NCBI GenBank assembly: GCA_947491025.1
Contig: CANLIC010000001.1
Span: 1 to 64,000 of the forward strand
Reading direction: 5' to 3'
Length of the DNA stretch: 64,000 bases
From: Myxococcales bacterium
GTDB lineage: Bacteria; Myxococcota_A; UBA9042
In this document: one piece after another, positions 1-9,566 of the stretch
How the letters are laid out: the number at the start of each line of letters is the position of its first letter
Position numbering within the stretch: the first letter of the stretch is position 1
Notes under the pieces: generated by a model
Database searches by the model: none
Told to the model about the DNA's origin: nothing
What the model saw: only the letters and a program-made list of their open reading frames with translations
Translations under genes and position numbers: made by a program

Positions 1-217
1 GCCGCCAAATCACCCTTGACCGCAAGACAACTCACCTCGATCGGCACTTCCAGGGGTGAGGTTTGTCTTCGGTCAGGGCTACAACGGCCGAACAAATGCG
101 TGGCCAGCAGGGCAGGCTTGGGGCTGGGGACTTTGGATCAGGCCTGGAACGCCCCAGTAGAGCTTTGACTTGTCAAGCCAACCTAGAGATACTTGAGGAC
201 TCCCCGGGAGGCCGCAG
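1..217. other. Upstream region without recognisable gene
   Basis: No reading frame here shows a recognisable protein signature. It serves as the leader of the cysteine-rich gene starting at 218, with a purine-rich GGGAGG-type segment just before that ATG. The left edge of the window cuts off whatever lies further upstream. Confidence 0.5.
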
Positions 218-3076
218 ATGTTCGCCCCATCCCAGCAAAGCCTCGCGCTGACCGTTGCGCTGCTCGCCACACTCACGGACTGCGGCGGTGACGACCCGAT
301 CGCGCCAATCGCCAGCGCGGAGACCAACTCGGCCGCGAATGGTGCAGCCGAAATCGCCGCGGATACTGAAGGAAGCAGCGATGCCGTCGAGCTCGACACC
401 GCCGACGCTGGCCCAGTAACCTGCAAGAGCGATAAGGAGTGCCTGGCTCTCGACCGCGTCTGCAACAAGTCCGCGGGCCTCTGCGTTGACTGCAACGAAG
501 ACACGGACTGTCCTCTCAACCACATCTGCCAGGCCAACGACTGCGTACCACCGCGAGCGAGCTGCAGTTCGAGCAAGGACTGCGCCGGGCTCAGCCAGAT
601 CTGTGACAAGCAAAAGGGCATCTGCGTCGATTGCTTGGGCGACAATGACTGCGGGGCCACCCAACGCTGCATCGACACGGTGTGCAAGGCCATGGTGTGC
701 CAAGCGGGCGAGGCGACCTGCGACGACGCCGCCACCCTGCGCGTGTGCCAGGCCAACGGCATGGGCTTTGACTTCAAGCCCTGCACGGCCAGCCATAGCT
801 GCATCGCAGACGCATGCAAGCCGCCCGACAAAGCCTGCACCGCCGGCAGTACAGCGTGCAGTGGCGCAACCCTGCGGACGTGCAAGGCGGATGGAAGCGG
901 CTACAGTGACATCCCTTGCCCTGCCAAGAGCTTCTGCGCTGCCAAGAGTGGCGTCGCCAAATGCGAGGCGGTGACCTGCGTGCCGGGGAGTTTGCTCTGT
1001 GTCGGCGCAACGGTCTTTGAGTGTGGCGCTGGCGGCGAACCAGCGGACCTCAGCGACGATTGCGGCGCCAAGGGGAAAGCCTGCAAGGACGGTGCTTGCG
1101 TTGACAAGCCTGCGCAGCTTTGCACGCCTGGCACCAGCCAGTGCCAGGGCGAGGTGGTGCAGACCTGTGACGTGGACGGCACCGCCTGGGTGCCCGGCAC
1201 CGACTGCGCCAAGGTTGGCAAGATCTGCAAGGGCGGCGCATGCGCGGAAAAGCCTGCGCCGCTCTGCACGCCCGGCACCAGCCAATGCCAGGCCGAGGTG
1301 ATGCAGAATTGCGACGCGAACGGCACCGCCTGGGTGCCCGGTACCGACTGTGCCAAGGCTGGCAAGGCCTGCAAGGACGGCGCGTGTGTTGAGAAGGGTG
1401 GCGGCGCCTGCACTCCCGGCAGCAAGGTTTGTGCCGATGATGTAACCGTCGCGGCGTGCAAGTCCGACGGCAGTGGCAGCACGATGAGTGCCTGCCCGCC
1501 GAAGTCGGCATGCATCGCAGGCGCCTGTACCTCGACGCTGTGCACCCCCTCTGAGAAGGCTTGCAACGACATCCAGACCGAAAAGACCTGCGCAAAGGAT
1601 GGTGGATCATGGACAAAGGTCCAGAGTTGCAGTCCGACGGGTCCTTGCGTGGAGGCGAAATGCAGTCCGGACAAAGGCTGCACGCAGACGCCGCTGGCAG
1701 ATGGCGTCAGCTGTGGCGCGGGAAAGGTCTGCGGCGCTGGCGCCTGCGCCGAGGCCAGCGGCTGTGCGCTGTGCGGCCCGGCGCAAAGCTGCGCCTCCGG
1801 CGTCTGCAAAGACTGCGTGCAGTCCGAGACGCCAGCGTATTTTGGGGCGGTCGAGACCGTGGTGCCGCCGAAGCCAGCGCTAGCGGGACTGGCGCTTCTG
1901 ACGTTTTCGGCGAAGCACAAGGAGTGGTGGTGGTTGCAGACAGGGCAGAAGGGACTGCCGGGCGTAGCGCACCGCTACGGCAAAGACTGGACGCCGCTCG
2001 GGCAGACTTTCCCGCTCGTGCCCTACGTGCGCGCCGTCGACTCCACGGCTGACGGCGACTACGTCACCGCGTTGCAACCGCCGAATGGCGATCCGTTGGT
2101 GGCGCGCTTTGGTGGCCTCTCGGACACCAGCATCTGGAAGATCGAGGCGAAATACGCCAGCCTTTCGACCATTGCAGGGCTTGCGATACGCAGCAACGTG
2201 GTCCATACGTTCCATAAGAGTGGTGGCGAAAAGTTGCACTGGCATCGGCTCGATGTCGCCAGCGGTCAGGATCTTGGAGACAACACGGTCAACACGGGCT
2301 GGATTGGGCCTCAGGAGATGTTCGCGCTCGGCGACAGCCTCTACAGTGCGGACTTCGGCGGCAGCATCATGCGGTGGTTGGTCCACCCGGCCTTTGTCGC
2401 AGTCGGGAGTGTCGGCGGTCCCAACATCCAGGGTGGCAACAACATGCTCGGCTTCGACGGTCGGCGCGCCTGCCTGCTCTTCCCAGACTCGATTCCTGGT
2501 CGTCGATATTGCTATGACTTCTTCCCCGACTGCGGCGGCGGCGGCGCTGGCGCCCTGCCCTTTGATGGCAGCGTGCTGCTGACCAAGACGGAGCAGACCG
2601 CGCTGCTGGCGCTGGTCGGCACGAGCATCTCGGCGTGGAAGCGCTGCGCATTTGTGGCGTCCTCCGGCATCGGCCTGGGCGGGGTGGTGGACACCTGCCC
2701 GAATGGACCGACCCTTCTGCTGATGGCTGGCGGCAACTCCAGTGGCGCCGACAGCGTGGCGATCGCCGGCGCCTACACCAGCATCGGGTGGGGCCCTGCG
2801 AACAGCAGCGGAGCAGATGGCGCGGCATTGCTCTTCGAGCTGACGGCGAAGGTCAAGGCGGTGCCACACGCAGGTGTTGCGACCGTGAGCACCCTAGCCA
2901 ACAAGGGCTTGCAGCTCGGCAAGTCGCTCGATTGCCCACCCCAGGGATATTGCAGTCTGATGATGGGCGATTTCGCCTGTAGTGATGGCAAGGACGCCGC
3001 TGCGTGCTCGGCGGCGCTCTGGCCGAACGGACTGAAGTCGCAGCAGCTGGTGCGCGAGGTTTGGGTGCCGAAGTAG
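218..3076 (+). CDS. Secreted cysteine-rich repeat protein with a C-terminal propeller-like region
   Basis: A 952-residue exported protein of unknown function. Residues 1-25 form a hydrophobic signal segment ending in Asp-Cys; a lipid anchor is possible, but Asp at -1 is not a classical lipobox. An Asp/Ala-rich linker follows. Residues about 70-540 are a run of cysteine-rich modules with regularly spaced Cys pairs, including two near-identical neighbouring copies around residues 300-390 that share the motif CTPGTSQCQ. The remaining 400 residues are cysteine-poor and resemble repeated beta-strand segments (Trp/Gly-rich, alternating hydrophobic), possibly a propeller. It belongs with the other cysteine-rich surface proteins of this window. 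The ATG has an acceptable purine-rich ribosome site upstream. No enzymatic motif is visible, so the role is inferred only as surface binding or structural. Confidence 0.8.
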   Translation: MFAPSQQSLALTVALLATLTDCGGDDPIAPIASAETNSAANGAAEIAADTEGSSDAVELDTADAGPVTCKSDKECLALDRVCNKSAGLCVDCNEDTDCPLNHICQANDCVPPRASCSSSKDCAGLSQICDKQKGICVDCLGDNDCGATQRCIDTVCKAMVCQAGEATCDDAATLRVCQANGMGFDFKPCTASHSCIADACKPPDKACTAGSTACSGATLRTCKADGSGYSDIPCPAKSFCAAKSGVAKCEAVTCVPGSLLCVGATVFECGAGGEPADLSDDCGAKGKACKDGACVDKPAQLCTPGTSQCQGEVVQTCDVDGTAWVPGTDCAKVGKICKGGACAEKPAPLCTPGTSQCQAEVMQNCDANGTAWVPGTDCAKAGKACKDGACVEKGGGACTPGSKVCADDVTVAACKSDGSGSTMSACPPKSACIAGACTSTLCTPSEKACNDIQTEKTCAKDGGSWTKVQSCSPTGPCVEAKCSPDKGCTQTPLADGVSCGAGKVCGAGACAEASGCALCGPAQSCASGVCKDCVQSETPAYFGAVETVVPPKPALAGLALLTFSAKHKEWWWLQTGQKGLPGVAHRYGKDWTPLGQTFPLVPYVRAVDSTADGDYVTALQPPNGDPLVARFGGLSDTSIWKIEAKYASLSTIAGLAIRSNVVHTFHKSGGEKLHWHRLDVASGQDLGDNTVNTGWIGPQEMFALGDSLYSADFGGSIMRWLVHPAFVAVGSVGGPNIQGGNNMLGFDGRRACLLFPDSIPGRRYCYDFFPDCGGGGAGALPFDGSVLLTKTEQTALLALVGTSISAWKRCAFVASSGIGLGGVVDTCPNGPTLLLMAGGNSSGADSVAIAGAYTSIGWGPANSSGADGAALLFELTAKVKAVPHAGVATVSTLANKGLQLGKSLDCPPQGYCSLMMGDFACSDGKDAAACSAALWPNGLKSQQLVREVWVPK

Positions 3077-3116
3077 CGCCGGTCAGGCCGCAGCATGAGT
3101 GCGCGCGCATCGGGCG

Positions 3117-3181
3117 CGCACGTACCATGCTTGGCCCTCGCGCCAAGACCTCGTCGAATCGTCCGGCACCTACCACCTACC
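3117..3181. repeat. REP-like element, two partial copies
   Basis: The spacer between two genes carries CGAATCGTCCGGCACCTACC at 3155-3174, followed by a partial duplication (ACCTACC) to 3181. A degenerate CACGTACCATG lies at 3119-3129. This is the reverse complement of the element arrayed upstream of the RAYT transposase at 8646. Confidence 0.7.
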
Positions 3182-3283
3182 GAGCCGCACACCCCAATCA
3201 GGTGGTCTTGCGCCTCCGACGAGGCTACCCTCCCCCGCAGGCCGGCGCCGGGACTGCCGGCGCGCGCGATGGGGAGTGGTCGC

Positions 3284-5815
3284 ATGGGGACGATGACGAA
3301 TCGGTGGGTGCGCATCGCAGCAGCGCTGGTCGTCACGGCCACGGCTGGCACTGCACAGGCGGCGGACACCTGGAGCTCGCCCTTTCCCGGCATCCAGCAC
3401 CTGCACCGCACCGGTCCCAGCAAGCTGAACCTGCACGCGGCGGTGGTTGACCTGTGCGCCGCGGGGATTTCGGTCCGCCACACCGCCTTTGAGGAACGCA
3501 AGCAGAAGACCTCGTCGTTCGCGACGGCGGTAGGCGCGCAACTGGCCATCAACGCGGACTTTTCGTGCCGCCCCATCGACGTCGATCCGGTCAAAAGCCC
3601 CTTCAAGCCCTGCGTCAACAAGCCGGCCTACGTTACCTACGGCATCGCGGCCCACGCGGGTGTGCCGTGGCCGCAGACGCTCGCCAAAGACGCGCTGCTG
3701 GCTTTTGGCAATGAGCGCGCGCAGATCTGGGACGATGCCGAGAACAAGGACTTTGACCCCGCGTGGATGCAGGAGGTCCTGAGCGGCCATTGGTCCCTCG
3801 TGCTCGACGGCAAGCTGACAGGCGCCGATTGCCCAATCGACCCGCGCACCGGCGTTGGCCTCTCTGCCGACGGCAACAAGCTGATCCTGATCGTGGTCGA
3901 TGGGCGCAACGGCTGGAAGGGCATGACCTGCATCGAGATGGCCAAGGTCCTGATCGAGCTCGGCGCTGACCGCGCCTTCAACCTCGACGGCGGCGGCTCG
4001 TCCACGTTCTGGCAGAAGGGCGTCGGCGTCCTCAACCATCCGTCGGACGGCGTCGAGCGCGTGGTCGGTCCCCACCTGGCCATCCATGCCAAGGGCGCTG
4101 GGCCGTCGCCCCACTGCGAGCGTCCGTCGGTGCTGGACGCGAAGTTCCCGCTGCCTCCCTACGTGCCGCAGGGCCAGCCCGGGTGGCTCCAGACGCCCAT
4201 GCCGAAACGGATTTTCGACACGCGGGTCCCCGCGTTGGCGGTGCCGTTGCAGGGTCTGGTCACCGACGCCAAGGGGCGCATGGCCGGCGGCACCAGCGCG
4301 TCGTGGGGCGACAAGCAGCTCGTTCCGGCCGGGTCTTCGGCCGTGGTCCTCAACCTCGTGTCCGTCGAAGCGGCGGCAGTGGGCTTTTTCACGATGTGGT
4401 CCGGGGCGGCGCCCATGCCGAACGTGTCGTTGCTCAACTACGAGGCCGGCGTCGCGGCGGCCAACATGGGCCCCGTCCCGCTGGGTGCCAAGGACACCGT
4501 CGCGATTTTCAGCCAGTCGCCGACCCACCTCATCGGCGATTTGCAGGGCTCTTTCGGCAAAGAAGGCGCGGGCTTTGCCCCGACGACCCCGTACCGCGCC
4601 TTGGACACCCGCACCGACGACAAGCCGCTGCTCCCCGGCCAGCCGCGCAAAGTGATGGACGGCAACCCCGCGGTCTCGGCCATGGCGCTCGGCATCACCA
4701 CCGTCACGCCGATGTGGGCCGGGTTCCTCACGGTCTATCCGTGCGACAAGCCCCTCCCCGACACCTCCAACGTCAACTTCGCGCAAGGCGAAGCCCGCGC
4801 CGCCGCCGTGTTGGCGCCGATGGGCACAGGCGGCATCTGCGTTGTGGCCTCGGTGCCGACGCACCTGTTGGTGGATGTCTTCGGCACCTTCGCGCCGAAA
4901 AAGGGCTCGCCGTGGCAGGCTGTCGCCCCGGTACGCCTTGTCGACACCCGCCTGCCTGCGGGCCGTTGGACCGGCAAGGTCCAGCCCGGCAACGAGCTCG
5001 AGCTGCGATTTGCCGACATGCCGGGCTTTCCTGCCGATGCCGTCGGCGTCTCCTTCAACCTGACAGCGGTCAACCCGCGCGACGATGGCTTCTTGTCATT
5101 CGGCCCTTGCGGCAAGCCCGCTGCCACCTCCAACCTCCTCTTTCGCGAGAACCACAATGTCGCCAGCGCCGCCTGGATGGGGTTGGGCGCCAATGGCTCG
5201 CTCTGCCTCAAGTCCTTCGGCCGCACCCATGTCCTGGTCGACCTCAACGGGGTCTTTCTGGCCGAGCCCGCCCCGCCACCAGATCCGGTAGACGCCGGCC
5301 CGGCAGAAAACGATGCAGGCACAAGCGCTTCGGACGGCGGACAGGCAGACGCCGCCGGCGCACCCGATGCCGTCGCGGATGACACCAATCAGGACGACGC
5401 TGGCACGGACGCAACCGCCGATGCGACCACCGCTGGCGACGCCTTGGGTGACGGCACGGGGCGTGTCCCCGACGACGCTGACCCAAAGGAGGTCGACGAC
5501 CCCAGCGACTCTGCGTCTGGCCCTCCGTCGGACGCCGACCTGCTGGCCCGAGATCTCGAAGGTGTCGGCGTTGCTGGGGATCCGCGGGGCCGTGGCCTGG
5601 CAGATGCCGGAGCCGTACCGGCCCCAGCGACAGGCTCCCGCGACGCCGGCTGCAGCGCCGGACCTCGCACGTCCGCGGAGACGCACTTCGGGTGGTTGGC
5701 CCTGCTCGCGGCCTTGGCGACCTTGGCGGCGCGGCGGCAGCGTGGTCAGAGTCTCCTCGGCCACAGCGGGCTGAAGCGGGAGGTTCGCGCCTCTGCCGAC
5801 CGGCCGGGACCCTGA
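3284..5815 (+). CDS. Secreted phosphodiester glycosidase (NAGPA/DUF2233 family) with MYXO-CTERM-like tail
   Basis: About 843 residues. A signal peptide (about residues 1-27) ends in GTAQAA. Residues about 40-290 match the phosphodiester glycosidase family (NAGPA domain), which removes sugar or phosphodiester caps in exopolysaccharide or glycoconjugate metabolism; the hallmark is NLDGGGSSTFW preceded by the Asn-Ala-Asp-Phe segment. Three repeated beta-rich modules follow, each starting with a DTR motif (RIFDTR, RALDTR, RLVDTR), as in several actinobacterial and myxobacterial cell-wall proteins. An Asp/Ala-rich low-complexity linker then leads to a Cys, a hydrophobic helix and an Arg-rich end, a MYXO-CTERM-like sorting signal. 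The start at 3284 is chosen because GGGGAG lies 7 bases upstream and the signal peptide begins there. The frame is open further upstream, but that stretch looks non-coding and holds a REP copy. Confidence 0.85.
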   Translation: MGTMTNRWVRIAAALVVTATAGTAQAADTWSSPFPGIQHLHRTGPSKLNLHAAVVDLCAAGISVRHTAFEERKQKTSSFATAVGAQLAINADFSCRPIDVDPVKSPFKPCVNKPAYVTYGIAAHAGVPWPQTLAKDALLAFGNERAQIWDDAENKDFDPAWMQEVLSGHWSLVLDGKLTGADCPIDPRTGVGLSADGNKLILIVVDGRNGWKGMTCIEMAKVLIELGADRAFNLDGGGSSTFWQKGVGVLNHPSDGVERVVGPHLAIHAKGAGPSPHCERPSVLDAKFPLPPYVPQGQPGWLQTPMPKRIFDTRVPALAVPLQGLVTDAKGRMAGGTSASWGDKQLVPAGSSAVVLNLVSVEAAAVGFFTMWSGAAPMPNVSLLNYEAGVAAANMGPVPLGAKDTVAIFSQSPTHLIGDLQGSFGKEGAGFAPTTPYRALDTRTDDKPLLPGQPRKVMDGNPAVSAMALGITTVTPMWAGFLTVYPCDKPLPDTSNVNFAQGEARAAAVLAPMGTGGICVVASVPTHLLVDVFGTFAPKKGSPWQAVAPVRLVDTRLPAGRWTGKVQPGNELELRFADMPGFPADAVGVSFNLTAVNPRDDGFLSFGPCGKPAATSNLLFRENHNVASAAWMGLGANGSLCLKSFGRTHVLVDLNGVFLAEPAPPPDPVDAGPAENDAGTSASDGGQADAAGAPDAVADDTNQDDAGTDATADATTAGDALGDGTGRVPDDADPKEVDDPSDSASGPPSDADLLARDLEGVGVAGDPRGRGLADAGAVPAPATGSRDAGCSAGPRTSAETHFGWLALLAALATLAARRQRGQSLLGHSGLKREVRASADRPGP

Positions 5816-5842
5816 TTGCAAGCGAGGCTGGAGGACACAGCG

Positions 5843-5947
5843 ATGGACGAGCCAAATTGGGTGGGCGCTGACGAAGAACGCCTCGTCGTCTTCGGCCCCA
5901 CCCACGTGAGTCGCGCTGCGGCGGAGGCCCCGAGCAACCGGGGTTGA
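5843..5947 (+). CDS. Possible 34-residue small protein
   Basis: A short frame begins with ATG 7 bases after GGAGGA (5830-5835) and ends in TGA at 5947. The product is acidic at the N-terminus, with no signal or recognisable domain. The ribosome site is good and the spacer otherwise has no gene, but a chance frame cannot be excluded. Confidence 0.25.
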   Translation: MDEPNWVGADEERLVVFGPTHVSRAAAEAPSNRG

Positions 5948-6115
5948 CCCGCGCTCGCTCTGCGGACCTGGCGTCGCCGACTGGTGGCGAGTGGGCGGAG
6001 GTTGCGCTGCCGCAGGGAAAGACGGGCCGTTTCAAGCCCTAGTGTCGCGATTGACCCTCGGCATGCGGGCTGTCAGGCTGAACTCGACCACCCGGGAGGC
6101 GCCGGAGGCCAGCGA

Positions 6116-7405
6116 ATGTGGACCCAGGCTACCTTTGCGCGATGGAGCGTCGGTGTCGTCGTCCTCGTCGTCGGGGCTGTGGCCGCTTGGATCCACTTCA
6201 AGCCGGCGCCCCCGAGCGAGATCGTGTTGGCGGTCGCACCGGACGAGTGCGGGTCGAAGTACTTTACCCGCCGGTATCGGGACTATCTGGCCTCCCACGG
6301 CGTCGCCCTGCGCGTCGTCCAGACGGATGGATCTGCCCGCAATGTCGATCTATTGGCGGATGGCGCCTCGGGCGTCGACATCGCTTTCGTGCAGAGCGGT
6401 ACCGCCTCCAAACCTGGCCTGACGTCCTATGGCGCGCTCACCCACGTCCCGCTCTGGTTCTTCCACCGCGTCGAGCAGGTGACCGATCCGGGAGCCCTGC
6501 GTGGCCGCCGGATCGCGGTGGGGCCGGCCGGCTCCGCATCGCACCGCTTGACGACCGAGATCCTGGCCCTCTCTGGCGCCGAAAAGGCGCCGACGCAGCT
6601 CATCCCGATGTCGCGAGCGCAAGGGGTCGCAGCCTTCGAAGCCAAGACCGTCGACGCCGTCGTCATCGCTGAGTCCGCGGAGGCGCGCGTCGTCCAACGC
6701 CTAGCCGCCACGCCGGGGATCCGGCTGCTCAGCATCGATCGCGGCGAAGCCTATGCGCGGAAAATCCCCTTTGTGCACCGGCTCGTCCTCGCGCGCGGCA
6801 CCTTCGACTTGGGGCAAGACCTGCCGCCCCAGGATGTCGTCCTGCTCGCACAAAGCGCCAACCTCGTTGGCCGAGCCGACCTCCACCCGGCGGTGAACTA
6901 TCTGTTGCTCGCCGCTGCCCGCAGCATCCATGGACGCGGCGGACTGCTCGACAACCCTGAGGAATTTCCGGCGCCGCTGCGGTCGGGCTTCGAAATCAAC
7001 GCGCAGGCTGCCCGCTTCTACACGTCGGGGCCGCCATGGCTCTTCGCGGTCCTACCGTACTGGATAGCCATCTGGGTCGACCGCCTCTGGCTGATGATCC
7101 TGCCGCTCCTCGCGTTCCTGCTGCCCCTCGCGCGGGTCGCGCCGACGCTCTACAGCTGGCGGGCTCGTGCCCCTCTGAATCGCATGTATGCAAATCTCAA
7201 GGCGATCGAGCTCGAAATCGAGAACGCTGACAGCGTCGACGGGCTTGATGCCCTCCGCGACCGCTTGCGTCGGCTCAGTTCGGACGTCATGAGCATTCGC
7301 ATCCCGCTCTCGTATGCCGAACATTTCTATATCTTTCGCGAGCATGTTGAGCTTCTCGAGCGACGGATCGATGCGCGCAGGAGCGCGATGTCGAGGCCAG
7401 CCTGA
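6116..7405 (+). CDS. TAXI-family TRAP transporter solute-binding protein, membrane anchored
   Basis: About 429 residues. An N-terminal membrane segment (residues 10-27) is followed by a periplasmic binding domain of the TAXI type (residues about 35-270): segments like DIAFVQSG and the GLTSYGALTHVPLWFF stretch are typical of proteins that capture small carboxylates for TRAP transporters. A second hydrophobic pair of helices (about 308-343) and a charged, probably coiled-coil C-terminus (355-429) are extra features seen in the membrane-tethered branch. No TRAP permease genes are adjacent, so the partner is elsewhere or the protein is a sensor. The start is set by GGAGG 7 bases before ATG 6116. 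Confidence 0.82.
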   Translation: MWTQATFARWSVGVVVLVVGAVAAWIHFKPAPPSEIVLAVAPDECGSKYFTRRYRDYLASHGVALRVVQTDGSARNVDLLADGASGVDIAFVQSGTASKPGLTSYGALTHVPLWFFHRVEQVTDPGALRGRRIAVGPAGSASHRLTTEILALSGAEKAPTQLIPMSRAQGVAAFEAKTVDAVVIAESAEARVVQRLAATPGIRLLSIDRGEAYARKIPFVHRLVLARGTFDLGQDLPPQDVVLLAQSANLVGRADLHPAVNYLLLAAARSIHGRGGLLDNPEEFPAPLRSGFEINAQAARFYTSGPPWLFAVLPYWIAIWVDRLWLMILPLLAFLLPLARVAPTLYSWRARAPLNRMYANLKAIELEIENADSVDGLDALRDRLRRLSSDVMSIRIPLSYAEHFYIFREHVELLERRIDARRSAMSRPA

Positions 7406-7879
7406 GCGCCAAGCCCAGCGCGTGGACTTGCCGCGACGAATGCAACACCTGACGGACCGCAGATTTCTTGGCGTCCGGGCGGGGTTGGCTCCCGATCTCT
7501 CCTTGGCGACAGCGACGCTGTGGACGAACCAGTGAAGGCGTCACCCGGGGCTCGGCGCCGCCGCCATTCGCGCGACGCAAGCGTCTCCGAGGCGTAGAGC
7601 GCTGCCACCCTGCGGCCCCCGCACACGTGCTCTCCGCTCATCAAGGGCGGCACGACCGGTTGGCGACGCCTCGCCTTCCCGCCCGGGGCCCTCGGGGCCT
7701 ACGTCAGCCCGCGAGCTTGGGGGGTCCTTCTAGGATCTCGCGGTGCACCACCTGTCCGACTCGGGTTGGGGTTCCGTTGGGTCGTGGCCGGTGCCGAAGG
7801 TCCGGTCGCTTCGGCGCCATCGTTGCAGCCACCCACCCGATGGCCCAAGCTGCGGGCACGCCGAATGGCGGGGGGCAAC
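7406..7879. other. Intergenic, no supported gene
   Basis: About 470 bases where several frames are open because of high GC, but none shows a family signature or a convincing ribosome site. It may contain the promoter of the small DNA-binding protein that follows. Confidence 0.5.
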
Positions 7880-8269
7880 ATGGGCGACCAGCACAGCGAC
7901 GAGGCCAGAGACGAGCTGGAACAGCCCTTGGCTGATCAGGGTGGCCCCACAGCGCCGCCAGCGCCGGTGGCGGCGCAGGCCCAATCACCGCCCGCCGCAG
8001 AGCTGGCCCACACCCACCGCCAGCCAGGCAACCCTCTGCATGGCGTGACGTTGGAAGTGATGCTGCGCTACCTGGTGGCCAACTTGGGCTGGCCTGGACT
8101 GGCGCAGAAGATCGCGGTGCGCTGCTTCGCCACCGACCCGAGCATGGGCTCCAGCCTGAAATTCTTGCGCAAGACCCCGTGGGCGCGCGAAAAAGTGGAG
8201 GGCTTGTACCTCTTCATGCTGCGCGAGCAGAAGCGCCACGGCCGGCGGTCGCCGCCCCCCAAATCGTAG
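7880..8269 (+). CDS. VF530/DUF2132-family DNA-binding protein
   Basis: About 129 residues. The C-terminal 75 residues match the VF530 (DUF2132) family: NPLHGVTLEVML, a GWPGLAQKI helix, the RCFATDPS segment and SLKFLRKTPWARE, nearly the full signature. VF530 proteins are small helical proteins that bind DNA; their exact role is unknown. The N-terminal 50 residues are a low-complexity Ala/Gln/Pro extension not usual in the family. The start at 7880 follows a G-rich stretch; an ATG at 7865 is an alternative. Confidence 0.85.
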   Translation: MGDQHSDEARDELEQPLADQGGPTAPPAPVAAQAQSPPAAELAHTHRQPGNPLHGVTLEVMLRYLVANLGWPGLAQKIAVRCFATDPSMGSSLKFLRKTPWAREKVEGLYLFMLREQKRHGRRSPPPKS

Positions 8270-8395
8270 CCCCACGCGGGGACTTTCATTTTCATTTCTG
8301 CGCATATCGCCGCTCGCCGCTCGCCGCTCGCCTTGCGCTGCCTACCGGTGCGCCGCCGTTGACAGTGGCTGAGGAGCCGCGCTGGGTTGGCCCGG

Positions 8396-8555
8396 GCATG
8401 GTAGGTGCGGCACGGTAGGTGCCGGACGATTCGCAGAGCACGCTGCGTCGCGTAACGCTGCATGGTAGGTGCCTGCATGGTAGGTGCCGGACGATTCGCT
8501 GCATGGTAGGTGCCGGACGATTCGCAGAGCACGCTGCTTGGCGTAACGCTGGCGT
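8396..8555. repeat. REP-like array upstream of the RAYT gene
   Basis: A cluster of direct copies of GGTAGGTGCCGGACGATTCG: complete copies start near 8415, 8478 and 8505, with shortened copies near 8399 and 8464. Two of them continue into a shared segment (CAGAGCACGCTG) followed by a near-identical GCGTAACGCTG. The GTAG tetranucleotide at the head of each copy is the feature conserved in REP sequences recognised by RAYT transposases. Confidence 0.8.
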
Positions 8556-8609
8556 CGATTTTTTCCGCACAAGCCGAAGCAAAAGTCGCTAGCGAGCGAC
8601 CTATCTGTA

Positions 8610-8629
8610 CTGGGCCAAGCTCGGCCCAG
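8610..8629. promoter_or_regulatory. Perfect hairpin upstream of the RAYT start
   Basis: CTGGGCC (8610-8616) and GGCCCAG (8623-8629) form a perfect 7-bp stem with a 6-base loop, ending 16 bases before the ATG and just before the GGAG ribosome site at 8635-8638. It could limit translation of the transposase or be a DNA site for it. No T-run follows, so it is not a typical terminator. Confidence 0.5.
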
Positions 8630-8645
8630 GTGACGGAGCTTCACC

Positions 8646-9566
8646 ATGCGACCGCTGCGCTGCCCGCTTCCAGGCGGGCTCTACGAAATCTCCACACGCG
8701 TGACGGGCAACGCCCTGCTCATGCGCCCTAGCAAGGAGGTCAACGACCTCATCCTCGGGGTGATCGGCCGGGCCCAGGAGCAGAACGATGTCCAGCTCCA
8801 CGCCTTCGTATTCCTGTCGAATCACTACCATTTGCTCGTGAGCGTCCCGAGCGGCGAGGTGCTGAGCAGCTTTATGCAATTCGTCAACGGCAACATTGCG
8901 CGCAAGCTCAACATCATCAACTTGCGCGGCGGCGTGGTCTGGGAGCGTCGCTTCCGCTCCATCCCGGTCTCGGCCGATGAGAGCTCGCAGGTCTGGCGGC
9001 TGCGCTACCTGCTCGCTCATGGCACGAAGGAGAACCTCGTCGGCCGCATCGAGGATTGGCCGGGGGCGTCTTCGCTGCCCTGGTTGCGCGACGGCAAGGC
9101 GATTCGGGGCAAGTGGCAGAGCCTGACTGAGCTTTATCATGCGCGCCGGCGCAAGGGCTACGTTGAGAAGCCTGGTGACTTCGTGACGGTTTACGAGCTC
9201 AAGCTGACGGTGCTGCCGTGCTGGAAGGCGCTGCCAGAGGCGGCGTGGCGCAAGCTGGTCCGCAACATCATCGCGGAGTTGCAGGCCGAGGCCAATGAGC
9301 GCTGGGAAGTGAGCGGGGCCCGCCCTCTCGGCGTCGCCGCCGTGCTCGCCACCGACCCGTTTGCCCGTGTACTGCGGAGCAAGCATGGCAGAGCGCCTTC
9401 GGTGCTCGCGCTTGACCGACAGGTGCGCAAGTCGATGCGGCTGCGGCTCGTTGAGCTCGAGCAGCGCTGGCGTGAGGCTGCGGCCGACGCGATGGCGCTG
9501 CTGGCTCAAAACGGCCTCGGATCGGCCCTGACGTCGCCGATGGTGTGGGCGGGGCTGCGGGTGTAG
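8646..9566 (+). CDS. REP-associated tyrosine transposase (RAYT, IS200/IS605 Y1 family)
   Basis: A 306-residue HUH-type single-strand DNA transposase-like protein. NHYHLLV at residues 59-65 supplies the HxH metal-binding pair. The helix starting YLLAHGTKENLVGR (about residue 121) has the probable nucleophilic tyrosine and matches the conserved C-terminal core of the family (usually YI.NNPVRAGLV..P). The flanking repeat copies are arranged as an upstream array and an inverted downstream copy (9732-9753), typical of the RAYT/REP pairing rather than a complete insertion sequence. RAYTs cut and join REP single strands and spread REPs as non-autonomous elements. The C-terminal 130 residues are a longer extension of unknown role. 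The start has GGAG at 8635-8638, 7 bases upstream. Confidence 0.88.
   Translation: MRPLRCPLPGGLYEISTRVTGNALLMRPSKEVNDLILGVIGRAQEQNDVQLHAFVFLSNHYHLLVSVPSGEVLSSFMQFVNGNIARKLNIINLRGGVVWERRFRSIPVSADESSQVWRLRYLLAHGTKENLVGRIEDWPGASSLPWLRDGKAIRGKWQSLTELYHARRRKGYVEKPGDFVTVYELKLTVLPCWKALPEAAWRKLVRNIIAELQAEANERWEVSGARPLGVAAVLATDPFARVLRSKHGRAPSVLALDRQVRKSMRLRLVELEQRWREAAADAMALLAQNGLGSALTSPMVWAGLRV

Noticed and set aside
8610..8629. Hairpin before the RAYT as a rho-independent terminator
   Set aside because: No U-tract follows and it lies at the ribosome site of the next gene; treated as a possible regulatory hairpin instead.
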